A DNA stretch of 64,000 nt, from NCBI RefSeq assembly GCF_005222915.1, contig NZ_STFX01000017.1, forward strand, positions 41,674-105,673, read 5' to 3'. A program made the position numbers and the translations under genes. Positions 15,924 through 24,935 of the stretch are shown here, piece by piece. Positions within the stretch are counted from its first letter, which is position 1. Every line of letters begins with the position of its first letter. The DNA is from Rhizobium sp. FKL33. Lineage in GTDB: Bacteria > Pseudomonadota > Alphaproteobacteria > Rhizobiales > Rhizobiaceae. Below the pieces are notes generated by a model. That model saw nothing but the letters and a program-made list of their open reading frames with translations, was not told where the DNA came from and searched no databases.

Positions 15924-18022
15924 CAGAAGCGATACCGCAGCGAACCCATGATCGAGCGGCCTTCATCGCGGTAGCAATAGCCCGCCGAGCATGTCTGCTC
16001 GCGCTTGTTGAAGACGTTCTTGGCGTTGATCTGCAGGCTCAGGCCTTCCATCTTCTTGTCGATCGCCGCGAAATCATAGGAGACCGAAGCGTCGACCAGC
16101 GCGCGGGCGGAGTTCTTGAAGCTGTTGATGTCGTCGCCATAGCTCTCGCCGATGAAGCGGACGCCGGCGCCGGCGCCAAAGCCCTTAAAGGTTCCGTCCT
16201 GGACCTTGTAGTTGCCCCACAGCGCGAAGATATGGTTCGGCGTCGCCGACAGCTCATTGCCGTCGGTGCCTTCGGCGCCGTCGACGATCTTCATGCGCAG
16301 ATAGGTGTAGGAGGCGATCCAGCCAAAGCCGTTGTCGAGGCTGCCGTTTGCCTCGATTTCGAAGCCGCGCGAATTCAGGTCGAGCTGGCGCTGTTTGTTG
16401 ACGCCGGTCGAGGCGTCGAACACCACGCCGTTGTCCTGGTCGATGTCGAACACCGAGGCGGTGACGACGGCGTTCATGTCGGGGATTTCCTGCTTAACGC
16501 CGATTTCTATCTGCTCGGCTTCGGTCGGCCGCGCCACCCGCTTTTCATCGCTCGTCACGTCGTCATAGACGAAGCCGATATTGGGCGAGAAGGAGGTCGA
16601 GTAATTGGCGTAGGGCGTCGTGCCCCACTGGCTTTCATAGGAGAGGCCGACGCGCCAGGAGAAGGCGTCGTCCTTCTGGGTGGTCTTGACCGAAGACGCG
16701 TCCCAGCTGTCGGTGCTCACCCAGTCGTAGCGACCTGAGGCGAACAGCGTGAAGTCGTTCCACTTCAGCTGGTCGTGCACATAGGCGCCGACGCTGTCCA
16801 TGTCCTGCTTGCCGGAAAAGGGCGCGCCGGCGGCCTCCATCGAGGCGGCGGAGGTGTAGTCGACGCCGCTATAGGCCGTGTAGGTCGCCCAGGAATAGTC
16901 GACGCCCACAAGCGCGGTGTGTTCGACCGGTCCGGTGTCGAACTGGAACTCCGCCGAATTGTCGACGGTGAAGTTCTTCATATGCTCCTTGTAGAGGCCC
17001 CAATAACGGGCGAGATCGGTTCCCGAGGCGTAGTGGCCGCTATATTGCAGGTCGGCGTCGGACTCGTCATAGCGGAGGTTCTGCCTGAGAGTGACGACAT
17101 CGCTCAGTCGGTGCTCGATCTCATAGCCGATGCGGCCCTGTTCCTGGTCGAAATCGTTCCAGTTCTTGTCGCCTTCATAGAGGTGCGACACCTGGCCATA
17201 GGAGGGGTTATAGAAGGCGGCGGTGCCGCCGACGCGGAACTTCGAATATTCGCCGAGCAGGGTGATCTTGGTGTCTTCGTTCGGCTTGAAGGTGATGGCG
17301 GGCGCCAGATAGAGCTTGTCGTCGGGGTAGAAGGGTAGCTCGGTATTGCTCAGCCGACCCATCGAGGTGAAGCGATAGAGCAGGTCCTCGTTGCCTGCGA
17401 CTGGACCGGAGAGATCCATGCCGACCTGATAGCGGTCATGCGTGCCGACCTGGGCCTCGATTTCGCGGAATTCCTCGTCCTTGGGACGCTTAGTCACCAC
17501 ATTGACGATGCCGCCCGGACCGGAGACGCCGTACAGCGAGGAGGCCGGACCCTTGAGGATCGTCACGCCTTCGATGCCATAGGGCTCGGTCTTGAACCAG
17601 GCGGAGGGGCCATTGTATTGGCGCAGCCCATCGCGGAACTGGCCATTGTAATAGGCCTGGAAGCCGCGCAGGAAGAAGGCGTCATAACGGCTGTCGGCGC
17701 CATAGCTGTTGGGATTGGCGCTGGCCGTATAGCCGAGCGCTTCATTGAGCGAGCGCGGCTTCTGGTCTTCGATCTGGTCCTGCGTCACGACCGAAATCGC
17801 CTGCGGGATCTGGATGAGCGGTGTGTCCACCTTCGAGCCGATGCGGTCTTCCTTGGCGACGTAGCCGTCCTGCACAAGGATGTCGTCGCTTTCGGATTCG
17901 ATCACCAGCTTCTTGAGCTCTGTCGGCTGGCTGTCCTGCGCTGCCGCCCATTGCGGCGCGATCAGCGCGGCCCCGCTCATCAGCCAGATCGTGGTCGCTC
18001 GAATGGTGAAATGTCGCCCCAT
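15923..18022 (-). CDS. TonB-dependent siderophore receptor (FhuA/FoxA-like)
   Basis: Outer-membrane receptor of 699 residues. It has an N-terminal signal peptide ending near AAAQ, then a plug domain with a VxQD-type segment ([13 protein letters not shown]), RGF, and [23 protein letters not shown]. The 22-strand barrel ends in the canonical aromatic C-terminus SLRYRF. A late Cys pair (CSAGYC) is like the extracellular loop of ferrichrome- and ferrioxamine-type receptors. The ATG at 18022 fits AAGGAG eight bases upstream better than the GTG at 18031. An IRO-box-like site at 18065-18079 predicts iron repression by RirA. Ligand unproven; a hydroxamate siderophore is plausible. Confidence 0.88.
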   Translation of the reverse strand: MGRHFTIRATTIWLMSGAALIAPQWAAAQDSQPTELKKLVIESESDDILVQDGYVAKEDRIGSKVDTPLIQIPQAISVVTQDQIEDQKPRSLNEALGYTASANPNSYGADSRYDAFFLRGFQAYYNGQFRDGLRQYNGPSAWFKTEPYGIEGVTILKGPASSLYGVSGPGGIVNVVTKRPKDEEFREIEAQVGTHDRYQVGMDLSGPVAGNEDLLYRFTSMGRLSNTELPFYPDDKLYLAPAITFKPNEDTKITLLGEYSKFRVGGTAAFYNPSYGQVSHLYEGDKNWNDFDQEQGRIGYEIEHRLSDVVTLRQNLRYDESDADLQYSGHYASGTDLARYWGLYKEHMKNFTVDNSAEFQFDTGPVEHTALVGVDYSWATYTAYSGVDYTSAASMEAAGAPFSGKQDMDSVGAYVHDQLKWNDFTLFASGRYDWVSTDSWDASSVKTTQKDDAFSWRVGLSYESQWGTTPYANYSTSFSPNIGFVYDDVTSDEKRVARPTEAEQIEIGVKQEIPDMNAVVTASVFDIDQDNGVVFDASTGVNKQRQLDLNSRGFEIEANGSLDNGFGWIASYTYLRMKIVDGAEGTDGNELSATPNHIFALWGNYKVQDGTFKGFGAGAGVRFIGESYGDDINSFKNSARALVDASVSYDFAAIDKKMEGLSLQINAKNVFNKREQTCSAGYCYRDEGRSIMGSLRYRF

Positions 18023-18064
18023 ATCCTTCACTCCTTAGTCATGTTTTGACTGATTTGCGAAAGA

Positions 18065-18079
18065 TGATGAAAACGATCA
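18065..18079 (-). promoter_or_regulatory. IRO-box-like site (TGA-N9-TCA), candidate RirA operator
   Basis: TGA-TGAAAACGA-TCA matches the rhizobial iron-responsive operator pattern TGA-N9-TCA. It sits 43 bases before the receptor ATG in the 118-base gap to dctD, where a repressor could block the promoter. The pattern is short, so its value comes from the location upstream of siderophore genes. Confidence 0.5.
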
Positions 18080-18140
18080 ACTTATGGGCTCGATTTTCAT
18101 GTGAACATGATCAAAATTGTCCGGAATTTTGACATATTTG

Positions 18141-19511
18141 TCACGGTTTAAAATCAGCCCGCGCATTGTCCGGGACGTAATCGGTGCGGTTGATGCCATG
18201 TCTGGTCAGCTTGTCGTAAAAGGTCTTGCGGGGTATGCCGAGCGCCTCGATCGTGCAACGCACGTCGCCGCCATGGTCGATAAGCGCCTTTTTGATCTCT
18301 TCGGCTTCATACTGCTCCAGCCGCTCGGGCAGGCTGAGCGTCTGACGTAACGAAGCCGAAGCCGCGACGGATTGGTCCGTTTCGAGGCCCAGCACGAAAC
18401 GCTCGGCGAAATGATGGAGTTCGCGCACATTGCCCGGCCAGGACCGCGCCTTGAGATCGGCGGTCAGCCCGGCGGGACTATCCGGCGTCTGCCGCCCGAA
18501 ACGCGCCGACGCCTTGGCGACGAAATGCGAAAACAACAGCGGAATGTCCTCTGCCCGTTCCCGAAGCGGCGGGATCGACAGCGTCACCACATTCAGCCGG
18601 TAATAGAGATCCTCGCGAAAATCCTTGCGGGCCGTGGGATCGCCGAGATCCACTTTCGCCGCCGCCACCACGCGCAGATCGACGGGCCTGACCTCGTTGA
18701 CGCCGAGCGGCGAGATCTCCCGCATCTCCAGGACGCGCAGCATCTTCACCTGGGTGGCCAATGGCATGCTTTCGATTTCGTCGAGAAACAGCGTGCCGCC
18801 GCTCGAATATTCGATCCGGCCGACGCGACGTTTTTGCGCGCCGGTGAAGGCGCCCTGTTCATGGCCGAACAATTCGCTTTCGATCACGCTTTCCGGCAGC
18901 GCGCCGCAATTGAGCGCCACGAACTGGCCGCGACGGCGCTTGCTCCAGCGATGCAGCAGGCTCGCCACGACTTCCTTGCCGCTGCCGGTTTCGCCCCGCA
19001 CCAGCACGTCGACATCGGTGTCGGCGATCTGGCGGATCGTGCCGCGCAGCCGCTCCATGGCCGGCGTCTGGCCGATCAGAGGGAGGTCGTCGGCGCTTTC
19101 CTCGAGACTGCGGCGCAGCGCCCGATTCTCCAGAATGAGCGCGCGCTTTTCCAGCGCCCGCATCAGGCTCTGCACCAGCCTGTCGGCCGCAAAAGGCTTG
19201 GCGATGAAATCGTAGACGCCGTTCTGCAGCGCCGCCACCGCCATGGGGATGTCGCCATGGCCGGTCATCAGGATCACCGGCAGATCGACATCGCGCGCCT
19301 TGATCGCGGCGTGCAGTTGCAGCCCGTCCATGCCCGGCATGCGGATGTCGCTGACCACCACGCCGGCGAAATCCTGCGTGATCGCCGCCAGCGCCGGCGC
19401 GGCCGCGCCAAACGCCATGACGTCGAGGCCAGCGAGTTCAAGCGTTTGCGTGAGCGCCGCTCTGAGATCGGCGTCGTCATCGCACAGGATCACGGAGCGG
19501 GTTGAGGTCAT
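18141..19511 (-). CDS. dctD: C4-dicarboxylate response regulator DctD (sigma-54 activator)
   Basis: NtrC-type activator of 456 residues. The receiver domain (about 1-125) has phospho-acceptor Asp55 and FIAKPF. The AAA+ domain (about 145-370) has Walker A GETGSGKE and the GAFTGA loop that contacts sigma-54. A C-terminal Fis-type helix-turn-helix ends near [14 protein letters not shown]. Its ATG overlaps the dctB stop by four bases, so sensor and regulator are coupled. It should bind the two sites at 21374-21422 and activate dctA. Confidence 0.93.
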   Translation of the reverse strand: MTSTRSVILCDDDADLRAALTQTLELAGLDVMAFGAAAPALAAITQDFAGVVVSDIRMPGMDGLQLHAAIKARDVDLPVILMTGHGDIPMAVAALQNGVYDFIAKPFAADRLVQSLMRALEKRALILENRALRRSLEESADDLPLIGQTPAMERLRGTIRQIADTDVDVLVRGETGSGKEVVASLLHRWSKRRRGQFVALNCGALPESVIESELFGHEQGAFTGAQKRRVGRIEYSSGGTLFLDEIESMPLATQVKMLRVLEMREISPLGVNEVRPVDLRVVAAAKVDLGDPTARKDFREDLYYRLNVVTLSIPPLRERAEDIPLLFSHFVAKASARFGRQTPDSPAGLTADLKARSWPGNVRELHHFAERFVLGLETDQSVAASASLRQTLSLPERLEQYEAEEIKKALIDHGGDVRCTIEALGIPRKTFYDKLTRHGINRTDYVPDNARADFKP

Positions 19512-21364
19512 GCCTGATCCTTTGACAGGTGAATGGTGAAGCAGCTTCCCGCCGGGCCGGTTTCGACCGAAATCTCGCCGCTATAGTCGGCGAGGATTTC
19601 CTTGGAAATCACCAGCCCCAGGCCCAGTCCGCGCGGTTTCGAGGTGTTGAACGGCGTAAACAGCTGTTCGAGAATGTCGGGCGCGACGCCCGGCCCGTTA
19701 TCCGCCACCAGAACGGCGACGCGTTCGCCGCGATCTTCCGCCCGCACGCTGACGCGCGGCGCCGGCGTATGTTCGATGGCTTCGAGCGCATTCTGCATCA
19801 GGTTGATCAGCACTTGTTCGAGCCGGATGCGGTCGACCTTGAGGCGGATGTCGGGCTCCGGCTTTTCGAGGATCAGTGCGTCGAGCCGATGGGAAAACCG
19901 GCTCTTGAGCAGCATCAGCGCGCCCTCCATTGCCTCGCCGAGGCTAACGGCGGCAGCCGGTCCGCGTCCCTTGCGCGCCAAAGCCTTGAGGTCTTCGGTG
20001 ATGGCGCCGATCCGTTCCGTCAGGCCGGCGATCGCCTCCATATTGCCGCTGGCCTTGTCGAGGCTGCCGCGATCGAGAAACACGCGGGCATTGTCGGCAT
20101 AGGCGCGGATGGTCGCGACCGGCTGGTTGATTTCATGCGCCACCCCGGCGGCCACTTGGCCGAGGATCGCCAGCCGGTTTGCCGCCACCAGATCCTGCTG
20201 CACCACCTGCAGCCGCTTTTCGGTGTCGTGGTGATCGGCGATCTCGGCCTCCAGCCGGTCGCGCGCCAGCGTGAGGTCGCGGGTGCGGGCCTCGACCCGG
20301 GCTTCGAGCGCCGCGCGTTGCGCCTGCGCGGCAGCGAGCCGCGCCGCCGCTCGGCGGCGTCGTTCGAAGAAAATCCCGGTGAGCGCGATCAGCGGCGCAA
20401 ACAGCGCGAAGGCCGCCAGCATGTTCTGCCGCGCCGCCGCCGGCACGGGATCGGTGGAGACCAGATATTCCAGCACCCAGGGCGTCGTCGGCGCCTGGGC
20501 GCGGAGCCTGAGATAGGAGCTCTCCCGCCCGTCCGGCAAGGCGACGCGGATTTCAGCGGCGTCGCCGGTGATACGGTCGTCCTTGCGGAAGGGCAGGGGC
20601 GTCAGCGGCGCGTCGCCGAATTGCAGGCTCTCGCGAATGGCGGCGATCCGGTCTCCGGGCAGCGTCGTCATGGTTCGGAAACGCCAGTCGGGAACCGTGG
20701 TGATCAGCGCCACGCCGCGACCGTCGACCACCAGCGCCGGCCGTCCACTGTCGCGCCAGTCGGCTTCCAGCCGGTCGAACTCCATCTTCACCACCACCAC
20801 GCCCAGCGACCGTCCGGCTCCGTCGATGCGGCGGGAAATATAGAGGCCGGGCCGGCGCGACACATTGCCGAGCGCGAATTGCTCGGCGACGCCCGTCGAC
20901 ATGGCGCTGCGGAAATAGTCGCGGAATCCGTAATTGCTGCCGACGAAGGAATCCGGTTGCCGCCAGTTGCTCGACGCTACGGTCTGGCCCGAATGCGCGA
21001 TCACGTAGATCACCGACACCTGGCTGCCGCCCACCAGGCTTTCGAGCTTGCGGTTGACGCGGTCGATCCCTTGCGGTTCGGGCGCTGCGAGCATGTCGCG
21101 GATCTCGCGATCCTGCGAGAGCACCAGCGGCAATGCGCGCGGCCGCTCGAGCACCGCCCGCAACAACGCCACCTTGAGATTGGCTTCGGTCACGCCCTGG
21201 CGCTTGAGATCCTGCGTCGCGGTGACCCGGCCATAGACGCCCGCAGCATAGATCACCGCGATCAGGGCGAGGACGCCGGTGATGGCGAACAGGCTCAGCG
21301 CCCGCCGCGCGGATCGCGCCTCGGCCATCGACTGATCATGTCCGTCTCTATCCCTCTCGATCAT
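19508..21364 (-). CDS. dctB: C4-dicarboxylate sensor histidine kinase DctB
   Basis: Membrane kinase of 618 residues. One N-terminal transmembrane helix (about 22-45) is followed by a periplasmic double-PAS (dCache) sensor containing the dicarboxylate-contact region [10 protein letters not shown]...GLYISRRI, a second helix near 315-335, a coiled coil, the H-box [25 protein letters not shown] (read as H-E-I-N-Q-P), and a HATPase with DNGPGV and GLGLGL. It overlaps dctD by four bases and is divergent from dctA, the classical rhizobial dct layout. A start at 21328 is possible. Confidence 0.93.
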   Translation of the reverse strand: MIERDRDGHDQSMAEARSARRALSLFAITGVLALIAVIYAAGVYGRVTATQDLKRQGVTEANLKVALLRAVLERPRALPLVLSQDREIRDMLAAPEPQGIDRVNRKLESLVGGSQVSVIYVIAHSGQTVASSNWRQPDSFVGSNYGFRDYFRSAMSTGVAEQFALGNVSRRPGLYISRRIDGAGRSLGVVVVKMEFDRLEADWRDSGRPALVVDGRGVALITTVPDWRFRTMTTLPGDRIAAIRESLQFGDAPLTPLPFRKDDRITGDAAEIRVALPDGRESSYLRLRAQAPTTPWVLEYLVSTDPVPAAARQNMLAAFALFAPLIALTGIFFERRRRAAARLAAAQAQRAALEARVEARTRDLTLARDRLEAEIADHHDTEKRLQVVQQDLVAANRLAILGQVAAGVAHEINQPVATIRAYADNARVFLDRGSLDKASGNMEAIAGLTERIGAITEDLKALARKGRGPAAAVSLGEAMEGALMLLKSRFSHRLDALILEKPEPDIRLKVDRIRLEQVLINLMQNALEAIEHTPAPRVSVRAEDRGERVAVLVADNGPGVAPDILEQLFTPFNTSKPRGLGLGLVISKEILADYSGEISVETGPAGSCFTIHLSKDQA

Positions 21365-21373
21365 CCAGTTATT

Positions 21374-21389
21374 GTGCGTAAATCCGCAC
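21374..21389 (+). promoter_or_regulatory. DctD-binding site 1 (distal upstream activator)
   Basis: GTGCG-TAAATC-CGCAC is a perfect 5-bp dyad. It closely resembles the second site 33 bases further on (about three helical turns), so two DctD dimers could bind on the same DNA face, as described for rhizobial dctA. Confidence 0.75.
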
Positions 21390-21406
21390 GAATATCAAGG
21401 ATCTAT

Positions 21407-21422
21407 GTGTGAAAATCCGCAT
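21407..21422 (+). promoter_or_regulatory. DctD-binding site 2 (proximal upstream activator)
   Basis: GTGTG-AAAATC-CGCAT is an imperfect copy of site 1 (13 of 16 bases the same). It is about 75 bases upstream of the sigma-54 promoter, a normal distance for an enhancer. Confidence 0.72.
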
Positions 21423-21496
21423 GAGGCGATGGCCGATCCTGGGGAAGGTGTCTGCAATAGTGAATTAAAACAATGATGTAGTCCAATTCACGCATC

Positions 21497-21513
21497 TTGG
21501 CACGCCCCTTGCA
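21497..21513 (+). promoter_or_regulatory. Sigma-54 (RpoN) promoter of dctA
   Basis: TTGGCACG-CCCC-TTGCA matches the -24/-12 consensus TGGCACG-N4-TTGC exactly, with GG (21499-21500) and GC (21511-21512) ten bases apart. It lies 98 bases upstream of the dctA ATG and downstream of the two DctD sites. Confidence 0.92.
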
Positions 21514-21610
21514 ATTCCTCTGGCGGACGCCCGGAAAGGCCGTCGACCCGTTAACGTCTCTGCCCCGGGAGGCCGCTCGAAGCGGTTGGGGCGCGCTGGA
21601 GGATACGCAC

Positions 21611-22948
21611 ATGCATGCATCTTTCGCATCGGCTGAAGAGCCGGTCGCCAAGCGGCCGTTCTATCGCCAACTCTATGTCCAGGTTCTCGCGGCCATCGCC
21701 GCCGGCATCCTGCTCGGTCATTTCTATCCGGAGCTCGGCGCCAGCCTGAAGCCGCTCGGCGACGCCTTCATCAAGCTGGTGAAGATGATCATCGCTCCGG
21801 TGATCTTCCTCACCGTCGCCACGGGCATCGCCGGCATGTCGGATCTCAAGAAGGTCGGACGCGTCGCGGGCAAGGCGATGATCTACTTCCTCACCTTCTC
21901 GACGCTCGCGCTGGTCGTCGGCCTCATCGTGTCCAATATCGTCCAGCCCGGCGCCGGAATGCATATCGATCCGGCCTCGCTCGACGCCAAGGCGGTGCAC
22001 GACTACACGGAGAAGGCGCATGATCAGTCGATCGTCGGCTTCCTCATGGGCGTCATCCCGAAGACGATCGTCGGCGCCTTCGCCGAAGGCGACATCCTGC
22101 AGGTTCTGTTCTTCTCGATCCTGTTCGGCGTCTCGCTCGCCATGGTCGGCGACAAGGCCAAGCCGGTCACCGATTTCCTTCAGGCCGTCACGGCGCCGAT
22201 GTTCAAGCTCGTCGCCATTCTGATGAAGGCCGCCCCGATCGGCGCTTTCGGCGCCATGGCCTTCACCATCGGCAAATACGGCATCGGCTCGATCGCCAAT
22301 CTGGCGATGCTGATGGGCACCTTCTACGTCACGTCTTTCCTGTTCGTGGCGGTCGTGCTCGGCGCTGTCGCCCGTTACAACGGCTTCTCGCTGCTCGCGC
22401 TTCTTCGCTACATCAAGGAAGAACTGCTGCTGGTGCTCGGCACATCCTCGTCGGAAGCGGCGCTGCCGGGCCTGATGAACAAGATGGAGCGCGCCGGCTG
22501 CAAGCGCTCGGTCGTGGGCCTGGTCATCCCGACGGGTTATTCCTTCAATCTCGACGGCACCAACATCTATATGACGCTGGCCGCTTTGTTCATCGCCCAG
22601 GCAACCGACACGCCTCTGTCGCTCGGCGATCAGGTTCTGCTGCTTCTCGTGGCGATGCTGAGCTCCAAGGGCGCGGCTGGCATCACCGGCGCGGGCTTCA
22701 TCACGCTCGCCGCCACGCTCTCGGTCGTCCCGACCGTGCCGGTGGCCGGCATGGCGCTGATCCTCGGCATCGACCGCTTCATGTCGGAATGCCGCGCGAT
22801 CACCAACTTCATTGGCAATGCGGTGGCGACCGTCGTGGTGGCGCGTTGGGAGAACGAGCTCGACGTCGAGACGTTCAACGCCGCGCTCGCAGGTCATCCG
22901 CAGCCCGTTGAAGACTTCATCGAAGCGCGGCCCGTTCCTGCCGAGTGA
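21611..22948 (+). CDS. dctA: C4-dicarboxylate transporter DctA
   Basis: Proton/sodium-dicarboxylate symporter (DAACS family) of 445 residues, importing succinate, fumarate and malate. Family motifs are seen: the serine-rich re-entrant loop [31 protein letters not shown], and a C-terminal [18 protein letters not shown]. The ATG at 21611 is chosen because GGAGGA lies about eight bases upstream; the open frame starts inside the promoter. Expression should depend on RpoN and DctD. In rhizobia this carrier feeds bacteroids, but that is context from the family, not visible here. Confidence 0.95.
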   Translation: MHASFASAEEPVAKRPFYRQLYVQVLAAIAAGILLGHFYPELGASLKPLGDAFIKLVKMIIAPVIFLTVATGIAGMSDLKKVGRVAGKAMIYFLTFSTLALVVGLIVSNIVQPGAGMHIDPASLDAKAVHDYTEKAHDQSIVGFLMGVIPKTIVGAFAEGDILQVLFFSILFGVSLAMVGDKAKPVTDFLQAVTAPMFKLVAILMKAAPIGAFGAMAFTIGKYGIGSIANLAMLMGTFYVTSFLFVAVVLGAVARYNGFSLLALLRYIKEELLLVLGTSSSEAALPGLMNKMERAGCKRSVVGLVIPTGYSFNLDGTNIYMTLAALFIAQATDTPLSLGDQVLLLLVAMLSSKGAAGITGAGFITLAATLSVVPTVPVAGMALILGIDRFMSECRAITNFIGNAVATVVVARWENELDVETFNAALAGHPQPVEDFIEARPVPAE

Positions 22949-22976
22949 TCTCAAGTCTCCCAAGACGCGGCAAGAG

Positions 22977-23004
22977 GAAGGCGGTCTCCCCGGAGGCCGC
23001 CTTC
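22977..23004 (+). terminator. Terminator hairpin after dctA
   Basis: GAAGGCGG and CCGCCTTC form a perfect 8-bp stem; inside it CTCC and GGAG can extend the pairing. It is followed by ATCGTTC and lies between the convergent dctA and the small gene at 23010. Confidence 0.65.
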
Positions 23005-23009
23005 ATCGT

Positions 23010-23270
23010 TCAGGGATGCGGCCAATAGGCGTCGTCGGTGAAATCTTCGGGCGGCGCGGCGAGCGCCGAGAGAGTCTGCGCGACGAATTCGATCTGCATC
23101 CGCACCCGGTCGATCGCCTTGGGTATGGGCTCGTCGGTCGCCAGCTTCCTGATCCGGTAGGCGTCATAGCCCAGCGAGGCGATGCGCCGTCTGGCCTCGT
23201 CTTCGATGGTTCGGGACGGAGAGCGTTGCGGCCGGCTCTCCAATCCGCCTTGAATGATCCTGAAATTCAT
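23010..23270 (-). CDS. Small conserved hypothetical protein
   Basis: Unrecognised 86-residue soluble protein, basic N-terminal half with a predicted helix (RTIEDEARRRIASLGYDAYRIRKLATDE) and an acidic, proline-rich C-terminus ending in DDAYWPHP. GAGGGG seven bases or so upstream of the ATG supports translation. It is convergent with dctA. Two further small genes follow upstream on the same strand at 23336 and 23538. Confidence 0.6.
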   Translation of the reverse strand: MNFRIIQGGLESRPQRSPSRTIEDEARRRIASLGYDAYRIRKLATDEPIPKAIDRVRMQIEFVAQTLSALAAPPEDFTDDAYWPHP

Positions 23271-23335
23271 GCGCCCCTCGCATGGTCGTCAAAGGGGCAT
23301 CATGGACGCGGCGCCTTGCGCGGCGCTCGACGAGC

Positions 23336-23527
23336 TTAGGGATCGATCTTGGCCTCCGGCGGGCGTTCGATATGGATGCCCCCGCTGCTCTGCCTGTCGA
23401 CGGGCGGAATGTCGCGTTCAGCCAGTCTGTCGGTCATCACCTCGCGCCGGCCTTCTTCCTGCAGCCTCTGGCTGCCGAGGATTTCGGCCGTGAACTGTTT
23501 GAAAAAACCGCGGATCTTCAGCAACAT
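23336..23527 (-). CDS. Small hypothetical protein
   Basis: A 63-residue protein starting MLLKIRGFFKQFTAEILGSQ and ending in IERPPEAKIDP. The ATG at 23527 has GAGGAGG seven to ten bases upstream, much better than the longer in-frame start, whose extra residues are just the next gene in another frame. It has an amphipathic N-terminal helix and no transmembrane segment. It probably forms a pair with the single-pass protein encoded 10 bases upstream (23538-23711). Function unknown. Confidence 0.65.
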   Translation of the reverse strand: MLLKIRGFFKQFTAEILGSQRLQEEGRREVMTDRLAERDIPPVDRQSSGGIHIERPPEAKIDP

Positions 23528-23537
23528 ATCGGCCTCC

Positions 23538-23711
23538 TCAGGTCGCGCCGCCGGGGCTCTGCTCGATGGCGTGCGGGCTCGGTTGGGTCGGCGCTGCGCT
23601 GTCGGAGCGAAAGAGATCGTTGCTCGAAAACATCGCGACCAACAGGATAACAGCCACCACGGCGGCGAAGAAGAACCACAGCGCCCGGTTAGATCCGCGT
23701 TCATTCTGCAT
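23538..23711 (-). CDS. Small single-pass membrane protein
   Basis: A 57-residue protein with one transmembrane helix (about residues 11-29, LWFFFAAVVAVILLVAMF) after a short basic N-terminus. The tail is short, polar and Pro/Ser-rich. The ATG at 23711 has AAGGAG eight bases upstream; the GTG at 23729 is less likely. It is followed 10 bases later by another small gene with a strong ribosome site, so the two are likely co-expressed. Function unknown. Confidence 0.65.
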   Translation of the reverse strand: MQNERGSNRALWFFFAAVVAVILLVAMFSSNDLFRSDSAAPTQPSPHAIEQSPGGAT

Positions 23712-23863
23712 TTTTCGCTCCTTTTTCACTATGAGCGACTAACCGGCGAGACGGTGAGGCGTTCGACACATCTTGCAATCGGCCCTGGATGTCGTCCGAA
23801 AGACTTTGGAACGCGCCGCCGCCGTGATAGGACTGCTTCGTAAGCATCAGGAAGTGAATCAGC

Positions 23864-24910
23864 ATGCGCGCAATGTATTACGAACGTTTCGGCGAGACAC
23901 CGGAAGTGCGGACGCTCGCCGATCCGACGCCGTCTCGGTCCGGCGTCGTCATAGAGGTCAAGGCGGCTGGCCTGTGCCGCAGCGATTGGCATGGCTGGAA
24001 AGGTCACGACCCCGATATTCATCTGCCGCATGTCCCTGGTCACGAATTCGCCGGCGTCATCGCCGCCGTCGGCTCCGAGGTGAAAGCCTTCCGTCCCGGC
24101 GACCGGGTCACCGTTCCCTTCGTCTCCGGTTGCGGCCATTGCCGCGAATGCCGATCCGGCAATCAGCAGGTCTGCGAAGAGCAGTTCCAGCCGGGCTTCA
24201 CCCATTGGGGATGCTTCGCCGAATATGTTGCGATCGACTATGCCGAAAACAATCTCGTCCGGCTGGACGAGCGAATCGATTTCGCCACCGCCGCCAGTCT
24301 CGGCTGCCGCTTCGCCACCTCCTTCCGCGCCGTGGTCGACCAGGGTCGCCTCCGGGGCGGCGAATGGCTCGCGGTGCATGGTTGCGGCGGCGTCGGCCTC
24401 TCGGCGATCATGATCGGCGCGGCGCTGGGCGCCAATGTCGTCGCCATCGACATCGCCGAGGACAAACTCGACTATGCCCGCCGCCTCGGCGCGTCCGTGA
24501 CGCTCAATAGCCGCGAAGTCGACGATATCCCGTCCGCCGTGAAGGATGTCACCCAGGGCGGCGCGCATGTCTCGATCGATGCGCTCGGCCATCCGCAGAC
24601 CTGCTTCAACTCCATCGCCAATCTCCGGCGGCGCGGCCGGCATGTCCAGGTCGGCCTGATGTTGGCCGATCACGCCCGCCCGATGATCCCGATGGCGCAG
24701 GTGATCTCGCATGAACTGGAAATCTACGGAAGTCACGGCATGCAGGCCTGGCGTTACGAGGATATGCTGGCGATGATCCTGTCGGGACGGCTCGATCCTT
24801 CGGCGCTGATCGGCTCCCGCCTGACGCTGACGGAGGCTGCGCAGGCTCTCGTCGAGATGGATCGCTTCGCCGACAAGGGCATTCAGGTGATCGAGAAATT
24901 CGCCGCGTAA
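23864..24910 (+). CDS. Zinc-dependent alcohol dehydrogenase
   Basis: NAD(P)-dependent medium-chain dehydrogenase of 348 residues. Catalytic Cys in [20 protein letters not shown], the structural-zinc segment [15 protein letters not shown], and cofactor motif GCGGVGLSA are intact. The sequence resembles the alcohol dehydrogenase branch that includes bacterial long-chain and aryl alcohol enzymes, but the substrate is not evident. It precedes the GAF-EAL gene by about 25 bases, and a TTG-N8-CAA motif (24914-24927) lies between them. Confidence 0.87.
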   Translation: MRAMYYERFGETPEVRTLADPTPSRSGVVIEVKAAGLCRSDWHGWKGHDPDIHLPHVPGHEFAGVIAAVGSEVKAFRPGDRVTVPFVSGCGHCRECRSGNQQVCEEQFQPGFTHWGCFAEYVAIDYAENNLVRLDERIDFATAASLGCRFATSFRAVVDQGRLRGGEWLAVHGCGGVGLSAIMIGAALGANVVAIDIAEDKLDYARRLGASVTLNSREVDDIPSAVKDVTQGGAHVSIDALGHPQTCFNSIANLRRRGRHVQVGLMLADHARPMIPMAQVISHELEIYGSHGMQAWRYEDMLAMILSGRLDPSALIGSRLTLTEAAQALVEMDRFADKGIQVIEKFAA

Positions 24911-24935
24911 AAATTGACAAAGCGCAAAGACGGTG

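Noticed and set aside
19529..21412. 627-codon plus-strand open frame
   Set aside because: Shadow of dctB on the other strand; it also covers the first DctD-binding site.
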